NCBI GenBank assembly: GCA_002423025.1
Contig: DIUN01000039.1
Span: 1-64,000 of the forward strand
DNA length: 64,000 nt
Reading direction: 5' to 3'
Source: Sphingomonadales bacterium UBA6157
Lineage (GTDB): Bacteria; Pseudomonadota; Alphaproteobacteria; Sphingomonadales; Sphingomonadaceae
The translations under genes and the position numbers were made by a program. Numbering within the stretch: position 1 is the stretch's first letter; each line of letters begins with the position of its first letter. Below, one piece after another: positions 8,873-18,191 of the stretch. Under the pieces are notes generated by a model that saw nothing but the letters and a program-made list of their open reading frames with translations, did not search any database and was not told where the DNA came from.

Positions 8873-10819
8873 CTATTCGAAGCCCAGCGTCTTTAGCAAA
8901 TTGTTAAACTCCGGCGCCTTGCGCAGCGGGTCGAGCAAGGGGTCGTTGCGCAGGTAGATCAGCCCGGCGTCACCCTCGGCCAGAGCCCGCGCCAGCGCTG
9001 CCAGCGCCTCTGCCGGCTTGCCCCATTGTGCCAGAACCTGCGCCTGCTGGTAGAGGCTGTTGTCGCCATGCTCGGCCATGAGCCGCGCCAGTGCCGCCTG
9101 CGCCTCCGCTGTGCGGCCCTGCCTTTGCGCCACGATGGCGATGCCGGTGAGCCCGAACAGGGTGTTCGGTTCGGCGGCATAAGCGGCCTCGGCAGCCTTC
9201 ACATCGCCCAGCATGAGGTGCGCCGCACCCAGCGCCGAGCGGGCGACGCCCATGCGCGGGTTGAGCTCCAGCCCGCGCAGCACCGGCGGGATCGACTGGG
9301 CATAGCGCCGCGCCGAATATTCCACCTCGCCGACCAGCCGGAAAATGCGGGCATTGAGCGGATCAAGCTCGGCTGAGCGCATGATGGCGGTGCGCGCGAC
9401 ATCGAAGCGCCCGGCGCGGGCGCTGTAGAGCGCAAAGCGGCTGAGCACATCGGCATCGCCCGGCCCCAGCGCATAGGAGCGATCATAGGGTTCGCGCGCC
9501 GCCTTGGCATCCAGCTTGCCGTTGAACAGCGCGAAGCCCAGCGCCGAATGCACCTCTGGGCTTTGCGGGGAGAGGCCCACAGCGCGGTTGGCGGCGGCCA
9601 GCGCCTCGACATAGGTGGCGCGGCGGGCGGCCCCTTGCGCATATTGGTTGCCGATTACGGTAAGCGTGCGCGCCCGGGCGGCATGGGCGTTGCCATAGAG
9701 GGGATCAGCGGCGATCGCAGCGTCAAAGCCGGCAAGCGCGGCGCGGTCGCTGGCTTCGTCGATGCCCTGCTCGAAAAGGTCCTTGCCGCGCAGATAGGCA
9801 TCATAGGCGGCCACGTTCGCGGTGCCGCCGGTCGCGCTGGCCGTGCTGCTGGCCGTTTGCCGGGTGCCGCCATCCTTGAGGACTTCGGCAACCAGCGCCG
9901 CTGTCACCGCGCCGGAAATCTCGTCCTGCACGGCAAAGATGTCGGTGAGCGGGCGGTTGAAGCTCTGCGACCAGCGGCTGAAGCCCGAGGCGCCATCGAT
10001 CAGTTCGGCGGAAATCCGCACCATGTTTCCGGCGCGCCGCACATTGCCATCCAGCAGGTAGGTCACGCCCAGCGCGCTCGAGATGGCGCGCGCATCTTCC
10101 TTCCGCTCGCGGAATTTGTTCGAGGAGGCCTGCGCCGCCACCTTGAGCAATGGGTTGCGGGCGAGGCCGGCGCGCACTTCGGCCGCCAGCCCATCCGAAA
10201 AATAGGCCTGCGCCGGATCACCACTGATGTTGATGAACGGCAGCACCGCCACGCTGTTGGCGGTGGCTTTCGCCGGGCCGCCAAGACCGTTCCACAGCGC
10301 ATAGCCGCTGCCCAGCCCGATGATGGCGGCGCCGCCACCAAGCAGCAGGCGCCGGTCAATGCCGGCTTCGCGCCGCCTGGTGGCAGGCGGCGCCGGTGCA
10401 TCGTGCAACGCCGCCACGGCGCGGAGCAGGCTGTCCACCGCGGCGTCGCCGGGCTTCAGTCGGGCGCGCGAGATATCGATGGTCTGGAACTGACGGAAGC
10501 CAAGTGGCGGCTCGCTGCCATCGAGCGAGAGTGGCACCAGACAGCGCCGGTCCCGGCCGCGGGTGGCTTCATCATGCACCCAATGCGAGGCAACGGAGGT
10601 GCGGGACCACAGCACCACCACGGCGCGGGCACCCTCCAGCGCCGCCTCGGTGGTGCGCGAAAAGCGATCGCCGCCTTCCAGCAGCCCGTCCCACCACAGC
10701 GTGTAGCCGGCGTCCTCGAGCAGCTTGATGATCGGCAGAACCCGCTTCCGGTCCTCGCGCGAATAGCTGACAAAGATGCTCGCGGCGCTGCTGCCTGCTG
10801 GTTCAACCCCGGCTGTCAT
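8873..10819 (-). CDS. TIR domain - transmembrane - TolB-N/FlgO-like - TPR protein
   Basis: A 648-aa protein. Residues 12-115 form a TIR domain starting IFVSYSREDRKRV, with SHWVHDE placing a candidate catalytic Glu at 84 (W-x3-E), as in NAD-cleaving TIRs. One membrane segment lies at about 157-177. Residues 188-315 resemble the TolB N-terminal/FlgO-like domain (SVAVLPFINISGDPAQAYFSDGLAAEV) often found in TPR regulatory proteins. From about 340 to 640 there are TPR-like helical repeats. The topology suggests a cytosolic TIR tethered to the membrane with a periplasmic sensing half. It is divergent from the SLOG-membrane gene (144 bp between starts). Whether it is an NADase effector or a scaffold is not shown by sequence alone. 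Confidence 0.85.
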   Translation of the reverse strand: MTAGVEPAGSSAASIFVSYSREDRKRVLPIIKLLEDAGYTLWWDGLLEGGDRFSRTTEAALEGARAVVVLWSRTSVASHWVHDEATRGRDRRCLVPLSLDGSEPPLGFRQFQTIDISRARLKPGDAAVDSLLRAVAALHDAPAPPATRRREAGIDRRLLLGGGAAIIGLGSGYALWNGLGGPAKATANSVAVLPFINISGDPAQAYFSDGLAAEVRAGLARNPLLKVAAQASSNKFRERKEDARAISSALGVTYLLDGNVRRAGNMVRISAELIDGASGFSRWSQSFNRPLTDIFAVQDEISGAVTAALVAEVLKDGGTRQTASSTASATGGTANVAAYDAYLRGKDLFEQGIDEASDRAALAGFDAAIAADPLYGNAHAARARTLTVIGNQYAQGAARRATYVEALAAANRAVGLSPQSPEVHSALGFALFNGKLDAKAAREPYDRSYALGPGDADVLSRFALYSARAGRFDVARTAIMRSAELDPLNARIFRLVGEVEYSARRYAQSIPPVLRGLELNPRMGVARSALGAAHLMLGDVKAAEAAYAAEPNTLFGLTGIAIVAQRQGRTAEAQAALARLMAEHGDNSLYQQAQVLAQWGKPAEALAALARALAEGDAGLIYLRNDPLLDPLRKAPEFNNLLKTLGFE

Positions 10820-10963
10820 CCGCTGGCTCTTGGCCCTCTCACTGTCGCCCCCCGGCGTATTGGCGCAGCATTGATTCTAGGCGCTTGCCGGGCGGGCAAC
10901 AAGGGGCAGGCGGCAGCGTGCGGGAATGGCTTGTTGCGCTGCGTTGGCACGCTAGGATGGCCC

Positions 10964-12919
10964 ATGCCCGCCAGCCTCCGCCCGTTCGCCTCCTTGCCGC
11001 TTCCGGCGCCGCGCCTGTGCCTGGGCATTACCGGCCATCGGGAGAGCAATGCGGTTTTCCAGGCCAACCAGGCGGCCATTGGCGCGGCTCTGGCGAGCAT
11101 CTTCACGCTCATCGAGGCGGCGGTCGGCCCGCGTGCCGCCAGCACCCGGCTGCACTCGCTGTTCGCCCATGGCGCGGATTTCATGGCGCTGGAGCAGGCG
11201 CTGCAGCGCGGCTGGGAGGTGGCGGCGCCACTGCCCTTCGGCCTCGCGCTCAACATCGCCATCAATGCCCATCCGGAGAGCGCCGCCGATGCAGAGGCGC
11301 TGCTCGCGGGCCGGGCCGCTGCCAGCCCCGTTGTCGAGGCGCGCGCCACAGCCATGCGCGGGCTGGCCGGCCGGGTCCGCCGGTTCGAGATGGCTGAGCA
11401 GGACGGGACGCTGGCTGCCATGTTCGCCGCCATGCTCGCCGCGCCCGGTGATGCTGTTGCGGCAGCCGCCTTCTCGGCACTGGCCTCGGAGCGGGTGGCG
11501 GCGGCTGGCCGCGTCATGATCGAGCAATCGGATTTCGTCATCGCCATCTGGGATGGCGTCACCCCCGGTGCTGTCGGCGGCACTCGCCACACCATGGCGG
11601 CCGCGCTGGAGCAGGGCGCGCCGGTGCTGTGGGTCGACGCCAGGGCCCCATCCTGCTGGCGTATCCTGCGCTCGCCCGAGGCGCTGTTCAGCCCCGGCCC
11701 CGCCCAGTCCGAGGCCGATGTGCAGGCGCTCATCGCCGGCTTCACCAGCCCGCCGGGAGGCGATGCCGATGATCGTGCCGCGCGCTTCCACACCGAGCAA
11801 TGGCATGCCCAAAGCAGCCGGCGCTTCCATGCCTATCGCCGCGTCGAGGCCGTGTTCGGCGGCGGGCGGGCCTTGGCCAGCCTGCGCCAGACCTATGAAG
11901 CGCCCGATGCCATCGCCAGCGGCTCGGCAGCGCCGTTGCTGGCCAGCGCCAGGGCGCTTCCCGGCGGCGATGCCGGACTCATCGGCCGCGTCGAGGCCGA
12001 GGTGCTGCGCCGCTTCGCCTGGGCCGATGGCCTCTCCACCTATCTGTCGGATGCCTATCGCGGTGGCATGGTGATGAACTTCCTGCTCTCGGCCTTCGCC
12101 ATCATCGGTGGCGCGGCCTATCTGCCGCTGGTGGCGGTCGAGTGGAAATGGCCGTTCGCGCTGTTCGAGCTGGCGCTGCTCGGCTCCATTCTGCTCATCA
12201 CCGGCATCGGCCGCAAGCGCCGCTGGCATGGCCGCTGGTTCGAGACGCGGCGCGTGGCGGAATATCTGCGCCATGCGCCGATCATGCTGCTGCTCGGGGT
12301 GGCGCGTGCGCCGGGCCGCTGGCCGCGCGGCTCCGAGACGCAATGGCCCGAGCATCACGCCCGGCTGGCGCTGCGCGCGCTCGGCCTGCCGGCGATGGTG
12401 GTGTCCCAGGCCTATCTCCGGACTGCGCTGGAGACGCTGCTGCTGCACTACATCACAGGGCAGCAGCGTTATCACACCGCCAAGGCCCGGCGGCTGACGC
12501 GGGTGCACCATGGTCTCGACCATGCCTCGGAGCGGATGTTCATGCTCGCCGTGGCTTCAGTGAGTCTTTACCTGCTTCTGGTGGCAGGCGGCGCGCTGGG
12601 CATCGTGCCGGCGGCGTTCGGCGCCAGCGCTTCCAAGGCCTTCACCTTTCTCGGCGTCGCCCTGCCGGCACTGGGCGGCGCTTTTGCGGGCATCCGCTAC
12701 TTTGGAGATTTCGAGCGCTTTGCCGCCATCTCCGAGGTGACGGCGGAGAAGCTGGAAGCGCTGGAACAACGGGCCTCGCTGCTGCTCGCGGATCCGGCCA
12801 TTGCGCTCAGCCACGGCCGCATCGCCGATCTGGCGCACGCCATGGACGATATCGTCATCAGCGAGATCGAGAGCTGGCAATCGGTGTTCGCCGGCAAGAA
12901 CATCGCCGTGCCGGTATAG
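10964..12919 (+). CDS. SLOG-domain protein with SLATT-like transmembrane module
   Basis: A 651-aa protein. The N-terminus reads LCLGITGHRES with a later FAHGADFMALEQAL, which matches the Rossmann-like SLOG fold proposed to bind or process nucleotide ligands. The second half has paired hydrophobic segments at about 370-415 and 525-578, with a helical tail, resembling the SLATT/DUF4231 class of membrane effectors. In published conflict-system surveys SLOG modules act as sensors and SLATT modules as membrane-perturbing effectors. The start ATG 10964 has AGGA six bases upstream. The gene faces the TIR gene divergently and its end lies 12 bp from the end of the CHAT gene. Domain assignment is by motif only. 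Confidence 0.7.
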   Translation: MPASLRPFASLPLPAPRLCLGITGHRESNAVFQANQAAIGAALASIFTLIEAAVGPRAASTRLHSLFAHGADFMALEQALQRGWEVAAPLPFGLALNIAINAHPESAADAEALLAGRAAASPVVEARATAMRGLAGRVRRFEMAEQDGTLAAMFAAMLAAPGDAVAAAAFSALASERVAAAGRVMIEQSDFVIAIWDGVTPGAVGGTRHTMAAALEQGAPVLWVDARAPSCWRILRSPEALFSPGPAQSEADVQALIAGFTSPPGGDADDRAARFHTEQWHAQSSRRFHAYRRVEAVFGGGRALASLRQTYEAPDAIASGSAAPLLASARALPGGDAGLIGRVEAEVLRRFAWADGLSTYLSDAYRGGMVMNFLLSAFAIIGGAAYLPLVAVEWKWPFALFELALLGSILLITGIGRKRRWHGRWFETRRVAEYLRHAPIMLLLGVARAPGRWPRGSETQWPEHHARLALRALGLPAMVVSQAYLRTALETLLLHYITGQQRYHTAKARRLTRVHHGLDHASERMFMLAVASVSLYLLLVAGGALGIVPAAFGASASKAFTFLGVALPALGGAFAGIRYFGDFERFAAISEVTAEKLEALEQRASLLLADPAIALSHGRIADLAHAMDDIVISEIESWQSVFAGKNIAVPV

Positions 12920-12931
12920 GGCTCTATTTCC

Positions 12932-14782
12932 TCACGGCGTTTCGGGGAAATACTCATCATATTTCGCTACAATATCCTGCGCCACGACATTGCCCTGTCG
13001 TGAGGCGCGGCCAAACCACACCTTGGCCGCAGCAGAGTCTTTGATCAGCGCCTCGCCGCCTTCGCTCTGCTTGGCCACGCCCTCCGCATAGGCATAGCCC
13101 AGCGCCAGCTCGGCCACCGGCAACTGCTTGTAGGCAGCAGCATTATACCATTGCATGGCGATATCCGGCGCCTTGCTGGCACCGTTCAGGCCGTAATATT
13201 GCGCCTCGCCGACGATGAAGCTGGCCCGTCGGTCCCCGCCGCCGCCATCGGCAAGATCCGCCACGGCGTCGAAAGAGGTGGTTTTGAACACCGCCTTGGC
13301 GATGGCAGCTTCCTCTGGCTCGTTGATCCACCAGCCCGGATCGATGGCCTCTATCGCCTCAAGCGCCGGGTTTGCCTCGCCCTCGGGCGCCGGGGTGGTG
13401 GCGGCCTCCTCCTCGGCAGGTGCGGCATCGGCGGCAGCGGCGACCGGCTCGGTAACCGGGGTCTCCTCATCGGGCACGAGAATGATGATCAGCGCCAGCA
13501 TGGCCACCATGCCCATGACGATCAGGGCCACCGGCTTCTTGTACCAGGGGATCACAGCGGCGACGGGGGCGCTGAAGGCCGCCATCGGTGCAGGCGCCGG
13601 TGTCGGCGGGGCGGCCGCTGGTGCAGGCGCGGCATGCTTCTGGGGTGCAGGTGTGAACAGCCGGCCATCCTTGCCGCGCAGGTAGAGCACCGGCGTCGCC
13701 CATTCGGCGCGCTCCTCATCCGAGTAGAGCGCCTTGCGGCCTTCCGCCACGGCCCCATCCACCGGGAAGTTCTGGGCGATACGCTCGTAAAAGGTGCGGG
13801 CGAATTCGGTGGCGGCATCGTCGGTGATCGGGAACTGCATGGCCACCACTGCCGGTACGCCGCCGCGGATCAGCGCCGAGGCAACACCGGCAAAGGGGTG
13901 CGCCGCGCCGGCGGGCGCCGTGGTGCCGCTCTTGCAGGCGTTGAGGAACACCAGCCGCAGCGGCTCATCGGTCAGCCATGTTGCGAACACCGTGCCGCTC
14001 ACCAGATGCGGACTGCCGTCCGGCTCCTCAAGCAACAGCATGCCGCCGCTGTCGGCGGCAAAGTCGCCATGGCCCATATAGTGGATGACATGATAATCGG
14101 CGCTGGCCAGCTGCTTGAGCACATCGGCCTGCACCGGCTTGACGAAATCGACCTGCACGCCCGGCAGCTTTGCCCAGCTCGCCTCGATGGCGCGGCGCTC
14201 CGCCTCCAGGTCCAGCGCGGCGCTGCCCTTGGGGTTGGACATGATGACCAGAATTCGCAGGTCCCCTTCGAGCGTGTGGTCGCGGATGGCGCGCGGCGTA
14301 TCGAGCGCGCGCACCAGCGGCGTCTGCGCTGAGACGACGAACGGCTGCTGCCCGCGGCGGCGCATCAGCTCCCACGGCAGGCTGGCGACAGCGGCCATGC
14401 GCGGTGATTGCAGGTCCATCGAGAGGCGGATCCGCACGCCGGCGCCGCGCCCGGCTTCGGCGGCGCTTTCCGTGGCGCGCAGCACATCGCGGGCCTCGCC
14501 CTGGAACAGCGCCTCGAACAGTGCCACCCCCACATCGGTGGCGTTGCCATGGGCGGAAGGGCGCGTCAGCCCGGCGCTGCCGGCATCCTTGGCAGCCACC
14601 GAGCCGATGTCGCGTGTGCCGCCGCCGGGGCTGAACACCGCGCCCTCGATATCGGTGAGCGCAAACGGCAGCCTGAGCACCGAATTGCCTTCGCCGCCGC
14701 GTTCATCGGAAACGGCGCGCACCTGAAAGGTCTCACCCTCGCCGGGCGCGATGAAAACAGTGACGTTGAGATAATTCTTCAT
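12932..14782 (-). CDS. CHAT-domain (caspase-like) protease with membrane anchor and Sel1-like tail
   Basis: A 616-aa protein. The CHAT domain carries HYMGHGD (catalytic His238) and FLNACKSG (catalytic Cys283), so the dyad is intact. A Pro/Ala-rich linker leads to one transmembrane helix at about 416-437, then an acidic linker and a C-terminal region with Sel1-like repeat character (IAMQWYNAAA, ELALGYAYAEG, AAKVWFGRAS). It lies 31 bp downstream of the caspase-hydrolase gene on the same strand, so the two are probably cotranscribed. CHAT proteases act in conflict systems as effectors or processing proteases; the substrate here is unknown. Confidence 0.85.
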   Translation of the reverse strand: MKNYLNVTVFIAPGEGETFQVRAVSDERGGEGNSVLRLPFALTDIEGAVFSPGGGTRDIGSVAAKDAGSAGLTRPSAHGNATDVGVALFEALFQGEARDVLRATESAAEAGRGAGVRIRLSMDLQSPRMAAVASLPWELMRRRGQQPFVVSAQTPLVRALDTPRAIRDHTLEGDLRILVIMSNPKGSAALDLEAERRAIEASWAKLPGVQVDFVKPVQADVLKQLASADYHVIHYMGHGDFAADSGGMLLLEEPDGSPHLVSGTVFATWLTDEPLRLVFLNACKSGTTAPAGAAHPFAGVASALIRGGVPAVVAMQFPITDDAATEFARTFYERIAQNFPVDGAVAEGRKALYSDEERAEWATPVLYLRGKDGRLFTPAPQKHAAPAPAAAPPTPAPAPMAAFSAPVAAVIPWYKKPVALIVMGMVAMLALIIILVPDEETPVTEPVAAAADAAPAEEEAATTPAPEGEANPALEAIEAIDPGWWINEPEEAAIAKAVFKTTSFDAVADLADGGGGDRRASFIVGEAQYYGLNGASKAPDIAMQWYNAAAYKQLPVAELALGYAYAEGVAKQSEGGEALIKDSAAAKVWFGRASRQGNVVAQDIVAKYDEYFPETP

Positions 14783-14813
14783 GCCCTGCCGGCCCCCAAG
14801 CCTGTCCCGTACA

Positions 14814-17800
14814 TCATGGCACCCACTTCACGGCTGACAAGGCCTGTTGCCCGGTGGCGGAGTGGAAATAATTGAGGTGGTGGCACGCCACGTCCAGCCG
14901 CGTCGGCGCCAGTGTCCGCCGCCCGCCGATGTGGCGGATGCTTTCCTGGCTCACCGCGATGTCATTGGCGGCGTTGGCGAACAGCGCCTCAAAGGCAAAG
15001 CCGCGCCCGGCGCTGGCCACCAGCCGGCCGATCAGCCGGTCCGCACTGGCATCATAAAGCGCCACGTCGCCCGCGAGGATGGTGTAGCGCACGCCCGGGT
15101 CCTCACTGGCGTTGAGCGTGGCGATGAAGTCCGATTGCGGGTTCATCTGCTCCAATGTGGGGGTGAGCGTGCCCAGCACATTGAGCTTGCCGAGCAGCGC
15201 ATTGCCGAAGGCCGCGAGCGGCGGCACGACGTTCAGCGCCAGCTCGGTGAGCAGCTTGAACAGGCGCCCGGCCTCGCCGACCCGGCCGAACGGCGAGCCG
15301 GCGTTGGGCGTGCCGCACATCACCAGATGATCGACCATGGCCTTGCCGCCTTCGCGCTCGATGAACCAGCGCGAGACCAGCCCGCCCATGGAATGCACCA
15401 GCAAGGTCAGTCGCTTGCCGTCCCCGGCATCGATCCCGGCACCGGCCAGCGCATCGCGCAGCTGGCGCGCTGTCTCCTCGATCGGGGTGTTGAGGTTCTC
15501 ATAATCATAGGCCAGCACCAGGTCGAACTGCCGGTCCAGGCCGCAGCCCTGCACGCCTGTGGCAATGGCGGCGGTGTCCCCGATGATGCCATGGACGAGC
15601 AGCAGGATGCTTCCCGCTGCTGCCACCTTCTCCATCAGCCCATCGCTGCGATGCTCGAAGCTGCCATCAGGCTTGAACGCCAGCCAGCGCAGGCTGTTGA
15701 CCCGCTGGCGACCCAGCGCCGTCTTGAAAAAATACAGCTTCAGCGCGCCGCCAAGGCTGCGCCGATTGTCCGGCGCCTCCGGCAGATGGTCGATGCGGAC
15801 ATGGCTGGTGCCGGCGGCATCCGTCCAGCTCTCGCCAGCGAGCAGCAGGAACTGGCCATCATGCACCAGCGGCAGCAGCGCTTCGCCCTCGGCCAGCGGC
15901 ACATCCAGTTCGATCTCCAGTGGCTGGGCCGCGAGTGCCTCGGCATTGCGGATGTCGGTCAGTTCCAGGATGCTCGAATCCTCGCCATCGCGACTGCCGG
16001 GCGCGGCGGCAAAATTGATCAGCGCCAGGCCTGCGCCCTCCAGCGCGCGATGAAAATCCGTGCCGCCGCCCAGGCTGCGCGCCGCGGCTTGGGCGCTGGC
16101 AAGGCCAAGGTTTGCCGTCACGCTCGGGTGGCCCTTGATGCGGATGCTGCCGCCGGCCAGCGCCGCATCGCGGTTGCTCACCGCATTCAGCCGCCGCACG
16201 GTGGTGAAGCGCAGGTCCTTGGTGAACCACTCGTTGCGGTGCTGTGGCTTGTTGATCGGTGCAAAGCTGCCGATATCGCGCACTGGCTGCACGATCCGGC
16301 CTAGTTCCAGCCCCGGTTGCACCAGCAGGAAATCATCGACCCGCTCGGTGCTGACAATCAGCTTGAACTGGTCGACCGAGAGGTTCGCCCCGTCCCGCAA
16401 TCCGAAGTGATCGCCCGGCCCATCGCCCCACAGCGTGACCCAGGCGTCCCGCGAGCCGATCGGCTCGTTGCGCAGCGCATGGATGCCATAAGCGCCGGAA
16501 TAATAGACCAGCGCCATGTAGAGCGTCTGGCCCGAGAGGTTCCGCACCTTGATCTTGCCGCGCACATAATTGCCCGTCTCGAAATCAAGGCTGATGTCCG
16601 CACCCGGATGCACGAACTCGCTTGCGCCGGCCTCGGCAAAGACGAAATCGACCAGCGCCGGCTCCATCGCCGTATGCGGGTTGGCCAGCTTGAGGCTGCG
16701 CTCGAAGGCCGCGACATGCTTGAGCGTCGGCAGCAGTGCCTCCGGCCCATCGGCCAGCGCCGCGCCCTGCACCAGCAGCCCGGTTGCCTGCTTGAGCAGC
16801 ATCTGCCCCCCCTCCACCGCCAGCGTCAGGCCCGTCTCGCCGCTTGCCGCCAGCGCTACGCCGGCCATGGCATCGGCTGCCAGCGCTGCTTCCACTGCGG
16901 CGCGCATCGCGTCCGGCCCTTCAAAGCCGATCAGCAAAGGTGCTGCCGGCAGGCTGGTGATTTCGGCGCGGTAGCGCACAGCTTCATCGCCCGCAAAGCC
17001 CAGCGCCAGCTCGCTGCTCTGCGGCCCGACCCTTGTGGTGGTGGCTGTTCCGGCGCGCTGGCCCTGGTCCGTCTCCGGGGTGAGCGCCAGCGTCACGGGC
17101 GTGTCCGGCGCGGTCGGCACGCCATGCACGGCGCCGCAATCGGCCTGCCAGCGGCCATCGCGAAAATAAACGCTGTAGCGCGGCGCGGCGAAGCTGGCGG
17201 CCCGGCCGAGAAAGCCGCTTTGGCCATTGAAGCCGCCATAGGCCTCGAACTGCGGGTCCTGCTTGTCCGCCCGGTCCCGCACGGCCGCCCGGCAGCGCAC
17301 GAACAGATCGGCATAGGAAAGGTCCCCACCGGATTTCTCCAGCACCTCGATCAGCGCGCTGGTGAACACACCGCCGCGCGCGGCATTTTCCTTGGCGGTC
17401 TGGGTGCGCTCGCAGGCGGCGAGCAGGATGTGGCGGGCGGCGGGAATCGAGAGCGGCTGGCCGGCTTTCAGCAGCTGGGCGTAATGCCCGTCGAGATAGG
17501 TTTCGAGCGGGCGCTCATCGGTCACTTCATAAGTGGCACGGGCGGTGAGGCCGCGAATATCGTCGGCGCTGCGGGTGGCGGAGCCGGAGTGGCAGCAATC
17601 CAGCATGATGGCGAGGTGCGGATCATTGCGGGCCACTTCGGCGATCAGCACCGCCAGTTCCTTGTCCGCCAGGTCGAAACCGCCGGGCAGGCGGCTGTCG
17701 ATGCACACCAGCCCTTCATCCCGGCCACCGGGGAAGAACTCGCGAAACGCCCCGGCGCTGGCCGAGCGCGCGCCATGGCCGCAATAATGGAACAGCGCCA

Positions 17801-18023
17801 CATCGCCGGCCTGCGCCCGGCCCAGATGGCTGCGGAACTGCCCGATGATGTTGCCGCGCGTCGCGTCGGCGTCCCTGAGCACTTCAATGGCAAGGCTGGC
17901 GGGGTCGAAACTCTTGGTCAGATAGCCCTGCACGCTCTCGATATCGCTGATGCAGCCGGATAGCTTCGACACATTCGGCGCGTAATCATTGATCCCGACA
18001 AGCAGAGCGTAAATCCGCGGCAT
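14814..18023 (-). CDS. caspase-family protease fused to a C-terminal alpha/beta hydrolase
   Basis: A 1069-aa protein. Residues 1-270 form a peptidase C14 p20-type domain: FHYCGHG gives catalytic His83 and LDCCHSG gives Cys144, both intact. A central region of about 400 residues is not recognised. From about 820 onward there is a lipase-like alpha/beta hydrolase beginning LLLVHGIIGD, with nucleophile Ser878 in LVHSMGG and a MCGTPNAGSPFG strand typical of PGAP1/GPI-deacylase-like esterases. ATG 18023 is preferred over an in-frame ATG at 18044 because GGGAG sits six bases upstream of it. First gene of a two-gene operon with the CHAT protease. Confidence 0.85.
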   Translation of the reverse strand: MPRIYALLVGINDYAPNVSKLSGCISDIESVQGYLTKSFDPASLAIEVLRDADATRGNIIGQFRSHLGRAQAGDVALFHYCGHGARSASAGAFREFFPGGRDEGLVCIDSRLPGGFDLADKELAVLIAEVARNDPHLAIMLDCCHSGSATRSADDIRGLTARATYEVTDERPLETYLDGHYAQLLKAGQPLSIPAARHILLAACERTQTAKENAARGGVFTSALIEVLEKSGGDLSYADLFVRCRAAVRDRADKQDPQFEAYGGFNGQSGFLGRAASFAAPRYSVYFRDGRWQADCGAVHGVPTAPDTPVTLALTPETDQGQRAGTATTTRVGPQSSELALGFAGDEAVRYRAEITSLPAAPLLIGFEGPDAMRAAVEAALAADAMAGVALAASGETGLTLAVEGGQMLLKQATGLLVQGAALADGPEALLPTLKHVAAFERSLKLANPHTAMEPALVDFVFAEAGASEFVHPGADISLDFETGNYVRGKIKVRNLSGQTLYMALVYYSGAYGIHALRNEPIGSRDAWVTLWGDGPGDHFGLRDGANLSVDQFKLIVSTERVDDFLLVQPGLELGRIVQPVRDIGSFAPINKPQHRNEWFTKDLRFTTVRRLNAVSNRDAALAGGSIRIKGHPSVTANLGLASAQAAARSLGGGTDFHRALEGAGLALINFAAAPGSRDGEDSSILELTDIRNAEALAAQPLEIELDVPLAEGEALLPLVHDGQFLLLAGESWTDAAGTSHVRIDHLPEAPDNRRSLGGALKLYFFKTALGRQRVNSLRWLAFKPDGSFEHRSDGLMEKVAAAGSILLLVHGIIGDTAAIATGVQGCGLDRQFDLVLAYDYENLNTPIEETARQLRDALAGAGIDAGDGKRLTLLVHSMGGLVSRWFIEREGGKAMVDHLVMCGTPNAGSPFGRVGEAGRLFKLLTELALNVVPPLAAFGNALLGKLNVLGTLTPTLEQMNPQSDFIATLNASEDPGVRYTILAGDVALYDASADRLIGRLVASAGRGFAFEALFANAANDIAVSQESIRHIGGRRTLAPTRLDVACHHLNYFHSATGQQALSAVKWVP

Positions 18024-18191
18024 CACTGGCTCCCAAGGCAGCACATTCCCCCGCGCTGCCTAGCGCAGAGGCTAGCACCATTACAGCCGGGCGTAAGAAG
18101 GGATTATACCGTCACCTGCGAACCGGGAGTGACAACCGGTTTCCGCGCATGCCGGTATCGTGGCGACTGCACGGAACACTCGTGATGCCCC

